A stretch of 64,000 bases of DNA from Paracoccaceae bacterium (GCA_027486345.1 JAIXPH010000041.1:20372-84371), one strand, 5' to 3'; counted from the stretch's first letter, positions 36,573 through 46,357 are shown. Notes: generated by a model from the sequence alone, not told the origin. Program-made: numbers and translations.

Positions 36573-38084
36573 TCACAGGCCCAGCTTTTGCGCCACCATC
36601 TGGTTGACCACCGCCGGATTGGCCTTGCCCCCGGTGGCCTTCAGCACCTGACCGGTGAACCATCCGGCCAGCTTGACATTTACCTTGGCCTTTTCCACCT
36701 GATCGGGGTTCGCCGCAATCAAAGCGTCCAAGGCGGCTTCAATCGCGCCGGTATCGGTGACCTGTTTCATGCCATGCTTGGCGGCCACTTCAGCGGGATT
36801 GCCGCCTTCGGACCAGAGGATCTCGAACAGTTCCTTGGCCATCTTGGTGGTGATCTCACCAGACGCGATCAGGTCCAGCACGCCGCCGATCTGGCCTGCC
36901 GAGAGCGGGCTTTCGGTGACGGCCTTGCCCTCTTTGTTCAGACGGCCAAAGAGTTCGTTGATGATCCAGTTCGCGGCCTGCTTGCCATCGCGGCCCTTGG
37001 CCACCTCTTCAAAGAAGGCGGCGCTGTCCAACTCAGCCGTCAGCACATTGGCGTCGTAATCGGTCAGGCCGAAATCGGCCATGAAGCGGGCCTTCTTGGC
37101 ATCGGGCAGTTCCGGCATGCGGGCGGCGATGTCATCGACCCAGGCCTGATCAATCTCAAGCGGCAGCAAATCAGGGCAGGGGAAATAGCGGTAATCATGC
37201 GCCTCTTCCTTGGAGCGCATCGACCGCGTCTCATTCTTGTCCGGGTCGTAAAGCCGGGTCTCCTGCATCACCTTGCCGCCATCTTCCAGGATGGCGATCT
37301 GACGCCGCGCCTCATAGTCGATGGCGGCCTGGATGAAACGCAGCGAGTTCATGTTCTTGATCTCGCAGCGCGTGCCAAGGTGGCCGAAATCCTGCGTCGC
37401 CTGATAGCGTTCGTAATCGCCCGGACGGCAGACCGAGACGTTGACGTCTGCCCGCAGGTTGCCGTTCTGCATGTTGCCGTCGCAGGTGCCCAAATAGCGA
37501 AGGATCTGGCGGAGTTTGGCGACATAGGCCGCCGCTTCTTCGGGACCGCGAATGTCGGGGCGGCTGACGATCTCCATCAGCGCGACGCCGGTGCGGTTGA
37601 AATCGACAAAGGACATGTTCGGGTCCATGTCGTGGATCGACTTGCCCGCGTCCTGTTCCAGATGGATGCGTTCAATCCGCACATGCCGCGCCACGCCGGG
37701 CGAGAGTTCCACCAGCACTTCGCCTTCGCCCACGATGGGGTGGTAAAGCTGGCTGATCTGATAGCCCTGCGGCAGGTCGGGATAAAAGTAGTTCTTGCGG
37801 TCAAAGGCCGAGCGCAGGTTGATCGCGGCCTTCAGACCAAGACCGGACCGAACCGCCTGTTCGACGCAATACTCGTTGATGACGGGCAGCATCCCCGGCA
37901 TCGCGCAATCCACGAAGGACACGTTGGAATTCGGCTCCGCCCCCACTTGGGTGGACGCCCCCGAGAACAGCTTGGCGTTGGAGGCGACCTGCGCATGGAT
38001 TTCCATGCCGATGACCAATTCCCAATCGCCGGTCGCGCCTGCGATGATCTTGGGTTTCGGGGCCTCATAGGTGAGGTCGAGCAT
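36573..38084 (-). CDS. gatB: Asp/Glu-tRNA amidotransferase subunit B
   Basis: 503 aa. [53 protein letters not shown] and the C-terminal YqeY-like domain ([20 protein letters not shown]) are characteristic. GatB with GatA and GatC amidates mis-charged Glu-tRNA-Gln or Asp-tRNA-Asn. The ATG at 38084 (MLDLTYEAP) is preceded by AAAGGA; an upstream in-frame ATG is less likely. gatA and gatC are not in the window. Confidence 0.97.
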   Translation of the reverse strand: MLDLTYEAPKPKIIAGATGDWELVIGMEIHAQVASNAKLFSGASTQVGAEPNSNVSFVDCAMPGMLPVINEYCVEQAVRSGLGLKAAINLRSAFDRKNYFYPDLPQGYQISQLYHPIVGEGEVLVELSPGVARHVRIERIHLEQDAGKSIHDMDPNMSFVDFNRTGVALMEIVSRPDIRGPEEAAAYVAKLRQILRYLGTCDGNMQNGNLRADVNVSVCRPGDYERYQATQDFGHLGTRCEIKNMNSLRFIQAAIDYEARRQIAILEDGGKVMQETRLYDPDKNETRSMRSKEEAHDYRYFPCPDLLPLEIDQAWVDDIAARMPELPDAKKARFMADFGLTDYDANVLTAELDSAAFFEEVAKGRDGKQAANWIINELFGRLNKEGKAVTESPLSAGQIGGVLDLIASGEITTKMAKELFEILWSEGGNPAEVAAKHGMKQVTDTGAIEAALDALIAANPDQVEKAKVNVKLAGWFTGQVLKATGGKANPAVVNQMVAQKLGL

Positions 38085-38183
38085 GCTGCGCCGTCCTTTC
38101 GCCGTCTGACCGTCCATCGGTCGTCCCACTGAATAGGGCCAAGGCGCGACGTCTTCAAGGGTGGGGCCGTCTCGGCCGTGCGA

Positions 38184-38378
38184 TCAGGTCCGGTGCGGCC
38201 CGTTTCCGGTGCCGGTCACATTCACCGCCTTTTGCGTCCCGGACTCCGCCCGCTCTGGCAGCAGCGCAGTGATCAGAATCACGGGCATAAGAAGCACGAA
38301 TAGCGCGGTTTCGCCCAACCTGGCGATGCCATGCCACAGGTAGCGCAGAAGCTTGAGGCGTCGGGAAAGGGGTTTCAT
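38184..38378 (-). CDS. Small single-span membrane protein
   Basis: 64 aa. A basic N-terminus (MKPLSRRLKLLRYLWHGIAR) is followed by one hydrophobic helix (TALFVLLMPVILITALL) and a short polar tail. GGGTGA precedes the ATG. No family is recognised. It lies upstream of gatB on the same strand and is divergent from the transglycosylase-like gene. It could be a genuine small protein, but evidence is limited to layout and the helix. Confidence 0.5.
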   Translation of the reverse strand: MKPLSRRLKLLRYLWHGIARLGETALFVLLMPVILITALLPERAESGTQKAVNVTGTGNGPHRT

Positions 38379-38623
38379 GGGTCACCCGGCTGGTGTTTCA
38401 CGCCCGTTTAAACGTGGCGAAGCGGCAAAAGTTGCACCAGGACACGGCAAAATCATGTCGCTGGGGGGATCTCGGGTGTCGCTCTTGCCCCGCGGGCACC
38501 AGCGGACGGCAAGAACCCGCCGATGGGCGGCAACCCGATCACGCCAGCGTGGACTCAAAGGGGGTCCGGCGGGCATCACCGGGTCTGGCGCGCAACGGGC
38601 GTGTCGCTGCGCGTGATGGACCA

Positions 38624-39217
38624 ATGCTGAAAACCGTGATCGTTTCGGGGCTGACCCTTCTGGCCGTGGCGGGCTGCGTGCCTGCCGGTGAGCCGACTTT
38701 GTCAAGCAGCAACGCCCGCCCGCCGATGGGCTGGGATGCGCGTCCCGAAGCGCCGGTTTGGACAGAACGCACCATCGCCGCCGTGGCCCGGCACGACAGC
38801 CGGCTGACGGATGTGGTGCCCGATGACATCGGCGTATGGTGCCCCGGATATGAAAATGCCTCGGAACAGGACCGGCGGGCGTTTTGGGCCGGGCTGATGT
38901 CCGCCGTGGCGCGTTACGAATCCAGCTGGAACCCCAAGGCGTCGGGCGGTGGCGGGCGCTATATCGGGGTGATGCAGATCTCGCCCCGCTCGGCCGCCAA
39001 CCATGGCTGCACTGCCGACACGACGTCGGAACTGAAGGATGGCGCCGCCAATCTGGAATGCGCCGCGCAGATGATCGCGGCCAGTGTGGTGTCTGACCGC
39101 ATGGTGGCGGGCAACGGTCGCAAGGGGGCGGGCCGGGAATGGATGCCCTTCCGCGACGCCAAGAAGCGCGCCGCGATGAGCGCATGGACCCGCGCGCAGC
39201 CTTATTGCGCGATTTGA
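38624..39217 (+). CDS. Lytic transglycosylase-like lipoprotein
   Basis: 197 aa. MLKTVIVSGLTLLAVAGC is a lipoprotein signal. The core VARYESSWNPKASGGG, YIGVMQISPRSAANHGC has the catalytic Glu, the Ser-Ser turn and the GVMQISP motif of SLT-type transglycosylases, though the domain is short. It would cleave glycan strands of peptidoglycan at the outer membrane. The ATG is chosen to start the signal peptide; the frame upstream is out of character. Confidence 0.85.
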   Translation: MLKTVIVSGLTLLAVAGCVPAGEPTLSSSNARPPMGWDARPEAPVWTERTIAAVARHDSRLTDVVPDDIGVWCPGYENASEQDRRAFWAGLMSAVARYESSWNPKASGGGGRYIGVMQISPRSAANHGCTADTTSELKDGAANLECAAQMIAASVVSDRMVAGNGRKGAGREWMPFRDAKKRAAMSAWTRAQPYCAI

Positions 39218-39491
39218 GCTTACGAAGACGGGTGTAGAGGGCCGACAGGGAAACGTCCTGTGGACGTTTCCTTCGGTCCGATTGCGGCTGAGGCAACGAA
39301 GCCGCAAGGGGTTGTCCGCATTCGTGACGCATCAGGCACGGGACGTGACCGCCCGGCGGGTGCGCCCTTTGCGCGCCCGCCCCCCGCAGGGCGGGCGCGG
39401 CCCGTGCACGAAGCGCACGGGCGGGTATAATCCACCTGTTCCGACACGCGCGGGTCACTCGCCCCGCGCGACTGACGCGGCGAAAAGGTCG
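39218..39491. terminator. Convergent intergenic region with strong hairpin
   Basis: GGAAACGTCC and GGACGTTTCC (39249-39258 and 39262-39271) form a perfect 10-bp stem with loop TGT, 32 bases after the transglycosylase stop. A second stem, TGCGGCT/AGCCGCA, lies near 39283-39306. Further G/C-rich inverted repeats fill 39370-39425. No gene is seen; the region separates convergent genes. Confidence 0.65.
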
Positions 39492-42068
39492 TCACCCGCG
39501 CAGCATCCGCCCCACCATCTCGCCCAGATCACGGCTGAGGCCTGGGTGCGCCTCGATCCGGCGCAAAGCCGCCTGCGCCCCCGCCTGACGGTCGGCGTCA
39601 TAGCGCCGCCATGTCTCGAAGGCCGTAGACATGCGCGCCGCCGTCTGCGGGTTCAGCGGGTCCAGCCGGATCAGCCAATCGGCCACCAGCGCATAGCCCG
39701 CGCCGCTGGCATGGTGGAACCCGGCATGATTGGCCGACAGGCCGCCGATGACGGACCGGAACCGGTTGGGATTCTTCCAGTCAAAGGCCGGATGCGCGGT
39801 CAACCGCCCCGTCACCTCTGCCGCCTGATCGGGGGCGGCGAGCATCGCTTGCAGGCTGAACCATTTGTCCATCACATTGGCATCGCCGTGCCAACGCGCC
39901 TCGAACCGCTGCAACTCTGCCGCCCCTTGCCCGATGTCCAGAAGGATCGCCAAGGTGCCGACACTCTCGGTCATGTTGTCCGCCGCCCCATGCGCCGCCG
40001 TGGCCGCCGCGCCGCCATCGACCAGCGCCAAGAGGCCCAGCGCCGCCAGACGCAGCGCCCGCCGTCCCGCCGCGCGGGCATCGGGAGAAAACGGCCCCGG
40101 TTCCGCCATTCCGGCGACCAGCGCGGGCAATCGCGGGGCCAGATGCTGCGCCAAAGCCCGCGCCATGCGCCGCCGTTCGCGCCAGATCCGGTCCGGGTCC
40201 GGCACGATGCCCGCGTCATGCAGGGTGGCGGCCATGTCATCCTCGGACGGCAAGCGCAGCGCCAGCGCGCGGAAGGCAGGGTCCAAGCCGTCATCAAAGG
40301 CCACCCGCGCCATCGCCGCCAGCCAATCCGGCCCCGGTGCCGCGCCATCCGTCACCATGCGGGTCAGCAAGTCCTTGGCGAGGGCCCGCCCCGCCTCCCA
40401 TTTGTTGAAGGGGTCGGCGTCATTGGCCGAAAGGAACGCCCGCTCCTCTGGGCTGGAGGCGCGGTCAAGGATAACCGGCGCGGAAAATCCGCGCAGGATC
40501 GATGGGATGGGCCGGGCTGCGGCGGGGAAGTGGAAGGTCTGCTCGGTTTCCGTCAGTTCCAGCACGGTGGTCGGCAGGATTTCATCGCCATTGGGGTTGA
40601 GCAGCCCCAGCGCGATGGGGATGTGTTTCGCCCCCTTCATCGGCTGGCCCGGCGTGGCGGGGTTTTCCTGTCGGAAGGTCAGCGACAGGGCCTGACCGTC
40701 CCAATCCTCCGTCACCGTCACGCGGGGCGTCCCGGCCTCGGTATACCAGCGCTTGAACTGGGTCAGATCGCGGCCTGTGGCGTCCTGAAACACCGCCAGC
40801 CAATCTTCGATCGTCGCGGCGTCGCCGTCATGGCGGGTGAAGTACAGGTCCAGTGCGCGCGCGTAACCCTCATCCCCCACCAGACGCTTCAGCATCGCGA
40901 TGACCTCGGCCCCTTTTTCATAGACCGTGGCGGTGTAGAAATTGTTGATCTCGACATAGCTGTCGGGGCGCACTGGATGTGCCAGCGGCCCGCCATCCTC
41001 GCGGAACTGCCGCGCGCGCAGCATCAGCACGTCCTCGATCCGTTTCACCGCATGGGAACGCATGTCGCCGGTGAATTGCTGATCGCGAAAGACGGTCAGC
41101 CCTTCTTTCAGGCAAAGCTGAAACCAATCCCGGCAGGTGATCCGGTTGCCGGTCCAGTTGTGGAAATACTCATGCGCGATGATCGCCTCGATCCGGCCGA
41201 AATCCTGATCGGTCGCGGTCTCGGGGCTGGCCAACACGAATTTGGAGTTGAAGATGTTCAACCCCTTGTTCTCCATCGCGCCCATGTTGAAATCGTCAAC
41301 AGCAACGATGTTGAACACATCCAGATCATATTCGCGGCCATAGGCGGTTTCGTCCCAGCGCATCGACCGGATCAGGCTGTCCATCGCATAGGCGCAGCGG
41401 TCCTGATCGCCGGGGCGCACCCAGATGTTCAGCGCGACATCGCGCCCCGACATCGTGGTGAACGGTGCGGAATGCGCCACCAGATCACCCGCCACCAGCG
41501 CGAAAAGATAGGCAGGCTTCGGCCAAGGATCATCCCATTCCGCCCAACCCGCCCCCTGCCCCACCGGATTGCCGTTGGAGAGGAGCACCGGCATGTCACC
41601 CTCGATCCGCACATGAAAGCGCGCCATCACATCGGGGCGGTCGGGATAGAAGGTGATCTTGCGGAACCCCTCCGCCTCGCATTGCGTGCAATACATGCCG
41701 CGCGACATATAGAGGCCTTCCAGCGCCGTGTTGCCTTCGGGGGCGATCTCCACCTCGGTTTCCAAGGTGAACGGGCCATCGGGCAGCAAGCCGGCTGGAA
41801 TGGTCAGACCCGCTGCATCCGGGGTCAGCGCCACCGCCTGCCCGCCAATCCGCGCCGCGATCAAACGCAGCCCCTCCCCATCCAATCGCAGAGCATGTCG
41901 TCCGGGCCGTGCGGGGTTAGGGGCCATCTCCAGCCGCGCCAGCACCCGCGTCGCCCGTGGCGCAAGGCGGAAGGTCAGCGAAACCCGCTCAACCACATGG
42001 GTAAAGGGTTGATAGTCTGCCAAATGGACAGCGCGGGGGGTGGCATCGGACAGATCGGCGTCAGTCAT
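39492..42068 (-). CDS. pepN: Aminopeptidase N
   Basis: 858 aa M1 metallopeptidase. The substrate-binding MGAMENKGLN, the zinc site HEYFHNWTGNR with the downstream Glu in LKEGLTVFRDQQF, and the C-terminal helical domain are all present. It removes N-terminal residues from cytosolic peptides. An unusual feature is the CTQCEAEGFRKITFYPDRPD stretch, which is normal for the gammaproteobacterial-type PepN. No frame breaks are seen. Confidence 0.97.
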   Translation of the reverse strand: MTDADLSDATPRAVHLADYQPFTHVVERVSLTFRLAPRATRVLARLEMAPNPARPGRHALRLDGEGLRLIAARIGGQAVALTPDAAGLTIPAGLLPDGPFTLETEVEIAPEGNTALEGLYMSRGMYCTQCEAEGFRKITFYPDRPDVMARFHVRIEGDMPVLLSNGNPVGQGAGWAEWDDPWPKPAYLFALVAGDLVAHSAPFTTMSGRDVALNIWVRPGDQDRCAYAMDSLIRSMRWDETAYGREYDLDVFNIVAVDDFNMGAMENKGLNIFNSKFVLASPETATDQDFGRIEAIIAHEYFHNWTGNRITCRDWFQLCLKEGLTVFRDQQFTGDMRSHAVKRIEDVLMLRARQFREDGGPLAHPVRPDSYVEINNFYTATVYEKGAEVIAMLKRLVGDEGYARALDLYFTRHDGDAATIEDWLAVFQDATGRDLTQFKRWYTEAGTPRVTVTEDWDGQALSLTFRQENPATPGQPMKGAKHIPIALGLLNPNGDEILPTTVLELTETEQTFHFPAAARPIPSILRGFSAPVILDRASSPEERAFLSANDADPFNKWEAGRALAKDLLTRMVTDGAAPGPDWLAAMARVAFDDGLDPAFRALALRLPSEDDMAATLHDAGIVPDPDRIWRERRRMARALAQHLAPRLPALVAGMAEPGPFSPDARAAGRRALRLAALGLLALVDGGAAATAAHGAADNMTESVGTLAILLDIGQGAAELQRFEARWHGDANVMDKWFSLQAMLAAPDQAAEVTGRLTAHPAFDWKNPNRFRSVIGGLSANHAGFHHASGAGYALVADWLIRLDPLNPQTAARMSTAFETWRRYDADRQAGAQAALRRIEAHPGLSRDLGEMVGRMLRG

Positions 42069-42167
42069 GGCGGGCCTCCAGAGGTCAGGACAGAAGGCTA
42101 GGCAGAGCGTCCGCCCTGTGCAAGCGGCAGGCCATCCCCCGGCCTGCCAAACCTGATCACGACCCGG

Positions 42168-42530
42168 TCAGCGCGTGCTGGTCGCGGGGCGCCCGGGCGT
42201 CTGCGTCGGGGGAGTCGGCTGCACCGCCGGCGTTTCACCGCCGCCGCCACCGCCAAGACCAAGCGCCGCCACACCGATCACGACACCGCCTAGCGCTGGG
42301 GCGAAGTTTGTGGGCGTAGGCGGCAGCGGCGGCGGCTGCGTTGTCGTCTCGTTGCGGGGGCAATACTTTCTTCTAGCGTCAGCCTCGGCAACCGGGTTGT
42401 CTCTGGCGACCGTCACCTCACGGCCGAATTCGTCCAGCGCAAAGCTTCCGTCGCTGCAACTCACCTTGATGCAGCCCGACAAAGAAAACGTCAGGGCAGC
42501 CATGGCCCCGATTTTCACATAATGAAGCAC
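42168..42530 (-). CDS. Small lipoprotein with PTNF motif
   Basis: 120 aa from GTG 42530, chosen because GAGGA lies 5 bases upstream and a 20-residue signal ending in lipobox LSGC follows. The mature part begins IKVSCSDGSFALDEFGREV and contains a Pro-rich linker, then PTNFAPALGGVVIGVAALGL, a hydrophobic segment, and a Pro/Thr tail. A second small exported gene nearby carries a related PTNF segment. No family is recognised. The alternative ATG at 42569 places 13 extra residues before the signal. Confidence 0.65.
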   Translation of the reverse strand: MLHYVKIGAMAALTFSLSGCIKVSCSDGSFALDEFGREVTVARDNPVAEADARRKYCPRNETTTQPPPLPPTPTNFAPALGGVVIGVAALGLGGGGGGETPAVQPTPPTQTPGRPATSTR

Positions 42531-42865
42531 AATATTCCTCAACACTGCCACGCCATAGCGCAGATCCATTCCGTATCATTTTGCGGAGGGACCCAAGCGC
42601 ACGATATCCGTTTGGATATCCCACATCCAAGAATATGGGAGGACTGACCTGCCGTAAACACCAAAGGTTGGGGCTGACGGGGAAGGGCCGCCTGCTGTGG
42701 CCAAAAACCAGACATCGACCAAAGTGCCGGACCGATAAACTTCTGCTTACATTTGGAAATGACGGCGGTCGCCCGTCAAAGGGACTGGACAGCGGCAGCA
42801 CCGCAAAAAGCAAGCCTCGGCCATCCCTGTGGGACAGCCGATGCCCGGCCTGCCTCATGCCCGGC
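42531..42865. other. Intergenic region without a supported gene
   Basis: 335 bases lie between the two small exported-protein genes. GATATCC and GGATATC (42603-42609 and 42614-42620) form a perfect 7-bp stem with loop GTTT, and an imperfect CCCA/TGGG stem follows near 42621-42640. Base composition is lower in GC than the neighbours. Open frames in it lack start sites and motifs. It lies upstream of the lipoprotein gene (minus strand). Confidence 0.55.
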
Positions 42866-43147
42866 TCAGCGGGTCGAGACCGTCGAAATCACCACAGTAT
42901 TGGATTTCGGCCCCATCGCCGCGATCAGCGACACCACAGCCCCGCCTGCGGCCAGCATGAAATTCGTCGGGCCCGGTCGCTGTGGCGCGCCAACGCCGCA
43001 CAGCGGGGCCAAGCCTTCTTGCCCCTGATCGGCCCCTGCAACGACCGCTTCAGCCTTCTCGGCCGCCTCGACACAGGGGACAACGGTTGCGGCGGGAAGC
43101 AACACGAAGCCACCCAGACCGATCAATGCGGTGATAACAATCTTCAT
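42866..43147 (-). CDS. Small exported protein with PTNF motif
   Basis: 93 aa. A signal-like helix (MKIVITALIGLGGFVLLPAA) is followed by a Cys at about residue 25, an acidic stretch, a second Cys and GPTNFMLAAGGAVVSLIAAM, a hydrophobic segment near the C-terminus. AAAGGA precedes the ATG. The PTNF-x2-A-x-GG-x-V segment is shared with the lipoprotein at 42168-42530, on the same strand, suggesting related partners. Function is unknown. Confidence 0.6.
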   Translation of the reverse strand: MKIVITALIGLGGFVLLPAATVVPCVEAAEKAEAVVAGADQGQEGLAPLCGVGAPQRPGPTNFMLAAGGAVVSLIAAMGPKSNTVVISTVSTR

Positions 43148-43374
43148 CCTAAGGTCCTTTCAAGAAAACGCCCCTTCACAGAACCGCACCGCCGCCCCAA
43201 ATCCCATCGCGCAAAGGTCGGGCGGCACGGCCAAAGGTTGCCCGCCCATCCCAACCGCTGCCCCTGCCACGCTGAGACGCCCTTTCGGCGGCACTGCCCC
43301 CTGACGCCGGACGGACAGGACCGTTCGCCATGCACCATCAGGGGCTTTACGAATCTTCACGGACCGCTACATAA

Positions 43375-43391
43375 ATGTTCCATGAATGTTC
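43375..43391 (+). promoter_or_regulatory. LexA box overlapping photolyase start codon
   Basis: ATGTTC-CATGA-ATGTTC matches the extended operator seen (reversed) at lexA and the ImuA-like gene. The core GTTC-N7-GTTC is 43377-43391. The photolyase ATG is at 43382, inside the spacer, so LexA bound here would cover the start codon. TACATAAAT just upstream (43368-43376) could be a -10, implying a very short or leaderless mRNA. Confidence 0.82.
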
Positions 43392-44905
43392 TCATCTGGT
43401 TCAAACGCGATCTGCGCATCCATGACCACCCGGCCCTTGCCGCGGCGGCAGAGATGGGGCGCGTGCTGCCCGTCTACATCGTCGAGCCGGACTATTGGCG
43501 CCTGCCCGACACCTCCGCCCGGCAATGGGACTTCACCGCCGAGGCACTGCACGACCTGCGCGATGCACTGGGGTCCTTGGGTGCGCCGCTGATCGTGCGG
43601 GTGGGCGATACGGTCGAGCTTTTGGATCGGCTCTGCCGCCAGCATCACATCGCCCGGATCGTCAGCCATGAAGAAACCGGCAATCTCTGGACCTACGCCC
43701 GTGACCGGCGCGTCGCGGCCTGGGCGCGGCAAGCGGGGATCGACTGGGTCGAACTGCCCCAACAGGGCGTGGTCCGCCGCCTGACCGGACGCGACGGCTG
43801 GGCGCGGCGGCGCGACGCGTTCGTCGGCCAACCGCAGGTCGACACGCCCGCCGCGTTGAACCCGGTCTCGGGCGTGGAACCCGGCGTGATCCCCACCGCC
43901 CGCGCCCTGCGCCTCACCGAGGATCGCTGCGCCCATCGCCAGATCGGCGGTCGCGCGCAGGCCCTGCGCCTGATGGACAGCTTCCTCACCCATCGCGGCG
44001 AACCCTACCGCGCCGCCATGTCCTCTCCCCTGACCGGCGAACGCGCCTGTTCACGGCTGTCGCCCCATCTCGCCTTGGGCTGCCTCTCCAGCCGCGAGGT
44101 GGTGCAGGCCACCCTCACCCGCCAGACCGAACGCCCCGGCGGCCGCTGGCCGGGAGCCTTGGCCAGCTTCCAAAGCCGCCTGGCCTGGCGCGATCATTTC
44201 ATCCAGAAGCTGGAGGATGAGCCCGCCATCGAACGCCGCGCCCTGCATCGCGCCGCCGATAACCTGCGCCCGCGCGAACCCGATGCCCTGCGCCTGGCCG
44301 CCTGGGACAAGGGCGAAACCGGCCTGCCCTTTGTCGACGCCTGCATGCGCTATCTGAACGCCACGGGCTGGCTCAATTTCCGCATGCGGTCCATGGTGAT
44401 GGCGGTGGCCTCCTACCACCTCTGGCTGGATTGGCGGGCAACCGGGGCGGTCTTGGCGCGGCGCTTCACCGATTACGAACCGGGCATCCATTGGCCCCAG
44501 GTGCAGATGCAATCCGGCGTGACCGGCATCAATACGATTCGCATCTACAACCCGGTGAAACAGGGCCATGACCAGGACCCGGCCGGCACCTTCACCCGCC
44601 GCTGGGTGCCCGAACTCTCCGCCCTGCCCGACGCCTACCTGCAAGAGCCATGGAAATGGCCGGGGGCCAAGGCGGTGCTGGGTCGGCTTTACCCCGAACC
44701 CATCGTCGATGTCACGGCCGCCGCCCGCGCCGCGCGCGACGCCTGCTGGGGCCTGCGGAAAGAGCGCACCTTCCGCACCGAGATCGTCGAGGTGATCGAA
44801 CGCCACGCCAGCCGCAGCGACGCGCGCTTCGTCAATGACCGCAGCCCGAAAACCACGCCCCGCCGCCGCGCCTCTGATGCCGCGCAGATGAGCCTCGATC
44901 TCTGA
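43382..44905 (+). CDS. Cryptochrome/photolyase family protein
   Basis: 507 aa. The N-terminal antenna domain starts [19 protein letters not shown]. The FAD domain has [67 protein letters not shown] and [19 protein letters not shown] with RRWVPEL. It should repair UV lesions or sense blue light; the lesion type is not evident. There is no Shine-Dalgarno site, and a LexA box covers the start codon, so it is probably SOS-controlled. The stop and the DUF2256 start overlap (TGATG). A longer upstream frame from 42581 is not coding. Confidence 0.92.
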   Translation: MNVLIWFKRDLRIHDHPALAAAAEMGRVLPVYIVEPDYWRLPDTSARQWDFTAEALHDLRDALGSLGAPLIVRVGDTVELLDRLCRQHHIARIVSHEETGNLWTYARDRRVAAWARQAGIDWVELPQQGVVRRLTGRDGWARRRDAFVGQPQVDTPAALNPVSGVEPGVIPTARALRLTEDRCAHRQIGGRAQALRLMDSFLTHRGEPYRAAMSSPLTGERACSRLSPHLALGCLSSREVVQATLTRQTERPGGRWPGALASFQSRLAWRDHFIQKLEDEPAIERRALHRAADNLRPREPDALRLAAWDKGETGLPFVDACMRYLNATGWLNFRMRSMVMAVASYHLWLDWRATGAVLARRFTDYEPGIHWPQVQMQSGVTGINTIRIYNPVKQGHDQDPAGTFTRRWVPELSALPDAYLQEPWKWPGAKAVLGRLYPEPIVDVTAAARAARDACWGLRKERTFRTEIVEVIERHASRSDARFVNDRSPKTTPRRRASDAAQMSLDL

Positions 44906-45063
44906 TGGCCAAGATGCGCAAAAAGGGCGACCTGCCCCAGAAAACCTGCGCCACCTGCGGCAAACCCTTCGCATGGCGCAAGAAATGGGAAAAGGTCTGG
45001 GACGAGGTGCGCTATTGCTCGGGCCGCTGCCGAACCGAAAAAGGCAAATCCCGGCCCGGGTGA
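44905..45063 (+). CDS. DUF2256 domain mini-protein
   Basis: 52 aa. The pattern [20 protein letters not shown] followed by VRYCSGRCR is the DUF2256 signature: four cysteines (C15, C18, C38, C42) able to form one zinc site. The ATG shares bases with the photolyase stop (TGATG), so it is translationally coupled to it. The coupling suggests a small accessory role in photolyase function or DNA repair; this is inference. Confidence 0.9.
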   Translation: MAKMRKKGDLPQKTCATCGKPFAWRKKWEKVWDEVRYCSGRCRTEKGKSRPG

Positions 45064-45068
45064 CCCCG

Positions 45069-45207
45069 CTTCCCCGTTGCTCAAATATCCTCAGGGGGTG
45101 AATGGCCGCTTGCGGCCAGAGGGGGCGCGAGCGCCCCCTGACGTGCTTTGCCCGGCGCGTCTGCGCAGGGCAAAGCGGATCCCGTGCAGGCCGGACCGGC
45201 CTGCGCC
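45069..45207 (-). repeat. Multi-hairpin intergenic element, copy B
   Basis: Stems in the same order as copy A: 45103-45109 with 45112-45118 (TGGCCGC), 45120-45128 with 45131-45139 (AGGGGGCGC), 45145-45153 with 45168-45176 (GCTTTGCCC) and 45186-45194 with 45196-45204 (GCAGGCCGG). On the minus strand it begins 6 bases after the fabD stop and ends in CACCCCCTGAGGATATTTGA. Stems 1 and 3 differ from copy A in both arms, keeping pairing. Confidence 0.85.
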
Positions 45208-45213
45208 GTTTGG

Positions 45214-46146
45214 TCAGCCCTTGGCCGCCAGCACATCCTCGGGCGTGCCCACAGCGCGGGTCTGGGCCTCTTTCGAGATGCGCTTGATCATGCCTGACAA
45301 TGCCTTGCCCGCGCCGATTTCCCAGTATTCGGTCACACCCGCCCGCTCCATCCATTGCACGCTTTCTCGCCAGCGCACGGATCCGGTGACCTGTGCCACC
45401 AGCAGATCGCGCAGGCGGTCCGGCTCTGACACGGCCTCGGCACGGACATTGGCCACCACGGGCACCACGGGCTTCTCAATCACCACGGCGGCCAGCGCAT
45501 CGGACATGACGGCGGCGGCGGGCTGCATGAGCGCGCAATGGAACGGCGCCGAGACCGGCAGCAGCAGCGCCCGCTTGGCGCCTTTTGCCTTGGCGATCTC
45601 CAGCGCGCGCTCAACGGCAGCGCGATGGCCTGACACCACGACCTGCGCCGGGTCATTGTCATTGGCGGCCTGACAGACCTCGCCCTGCGCGGCTTCGGCG
45701 GCGACGGCGGTGGCCGTCTCGAAATCCAGCCCCAAGAGCGCGGCCATCGCGCCCACGCCCACCGGCACCGCCTCTTGCATGGCTTTCCCGCGAATCCGCA
45801 ACAGGCGCGCGGTGTCCGACAGGCTCAGCGCCCCCGCCGCACAGAGGGCGGAGTATTCACCCAAGGAATGTCCGGCCACGAAACCGGCATGGCTGGCAAG
45901 GGTGATCCCCTCTGCCTCCAGCGCGCGCAGCGCGGCAATCGAGGTCGCCATCAGCGCGGGTTGGGCATTCTCGGTCAGGGTCAGGGTCTCGATATCCCCC
46001 TCCCAGATCAGGGCCGACAGATTTTGCCCCAAAGCGGCGTCCACTTCGTCGAAGACGGCTTTGGCGGCGGGATAGGCTTCGGCCAAGGCCCGCCCCATGC
46101 CGATGGTCTGCGCCCCCTGTCCGGGGAAGACGAATGCGCGGGTCAT
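45214..46146 (-). CDS. fabD: Malonyl CoA-ACP transacylase
   Basis: 310 aa. The N-terminal FVFPGQGAQTIGMG, active Ser in FVAGHSLGEYSALCAAG, Arg in LLRIRGKAMQEA and His in SAPFHCALMQPAA are all present. It transfers malonyl groups to ACP for fatty acid synthesis. AGGAGA precedes ATG 46146; the longer frame extends into the intergenic region. fabG and acpP are not downstream here; a repeat element and a convergent operon lie there. Confidence 0.97.
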   Translation of the reverse strand: MTRAFVFPGQGAQTIGMGRALAEAYPAAKAVFDEVDAALGQNLSALIWEGDIETLTLTENAQPALMATSIAALRALEAEGITLASHAGFVAGHSLGEYSALCAAGALSLSDTARLLRIRGKAMQEAVPVGVGAMAALLGLDFETATAVAAEAAQGEVCQAANDNDPAQVVVSGHRAAVERALEIAKAKGAKRALLLPVSAPFHCALMQPAAAVMSDALAAVVIEKPVVPVVANVRAEAVSEPDRLRDLLVAQVTGSVRWRESVQWMERAGVTEYWEIGAGKALSGMIKRISKEAQTRAVGTPEDVLAAKG

Positions 46147-46357
46147 GGGCTCTCCTATGCGGCTGGCGTTATCCCCTTCGGCATAGCGCGGCCCTGTGGG
46201 CTGTGCAATCGGCCATCCCCGTCGGACCGGCATCACGACGCGATGCGCGGCGGCTAAATCTCACCCCCTGCTGATCCGTAAAGGACATCGTGCCGCGACA
46301 TAACGGGCTGCTCCGATCCCGCGCGCCCCCTCTTTTCGCACAGGCAGGAAAACCGGC

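Noticed and set aside
39282..42101. A 939-residue plus-strand frame antisense to pepN
   Set aside because: It is a shadow of the pepN frame; it has no ribosome site and no recognisable fold.
42581..44905. A 774-residue frame that would extend the photolyase by 267 residues
   Set aside because: The photolyase family N-terminus is at 43382; the extension is low complexity, crosses a structured gap and is antisense to a small gene.
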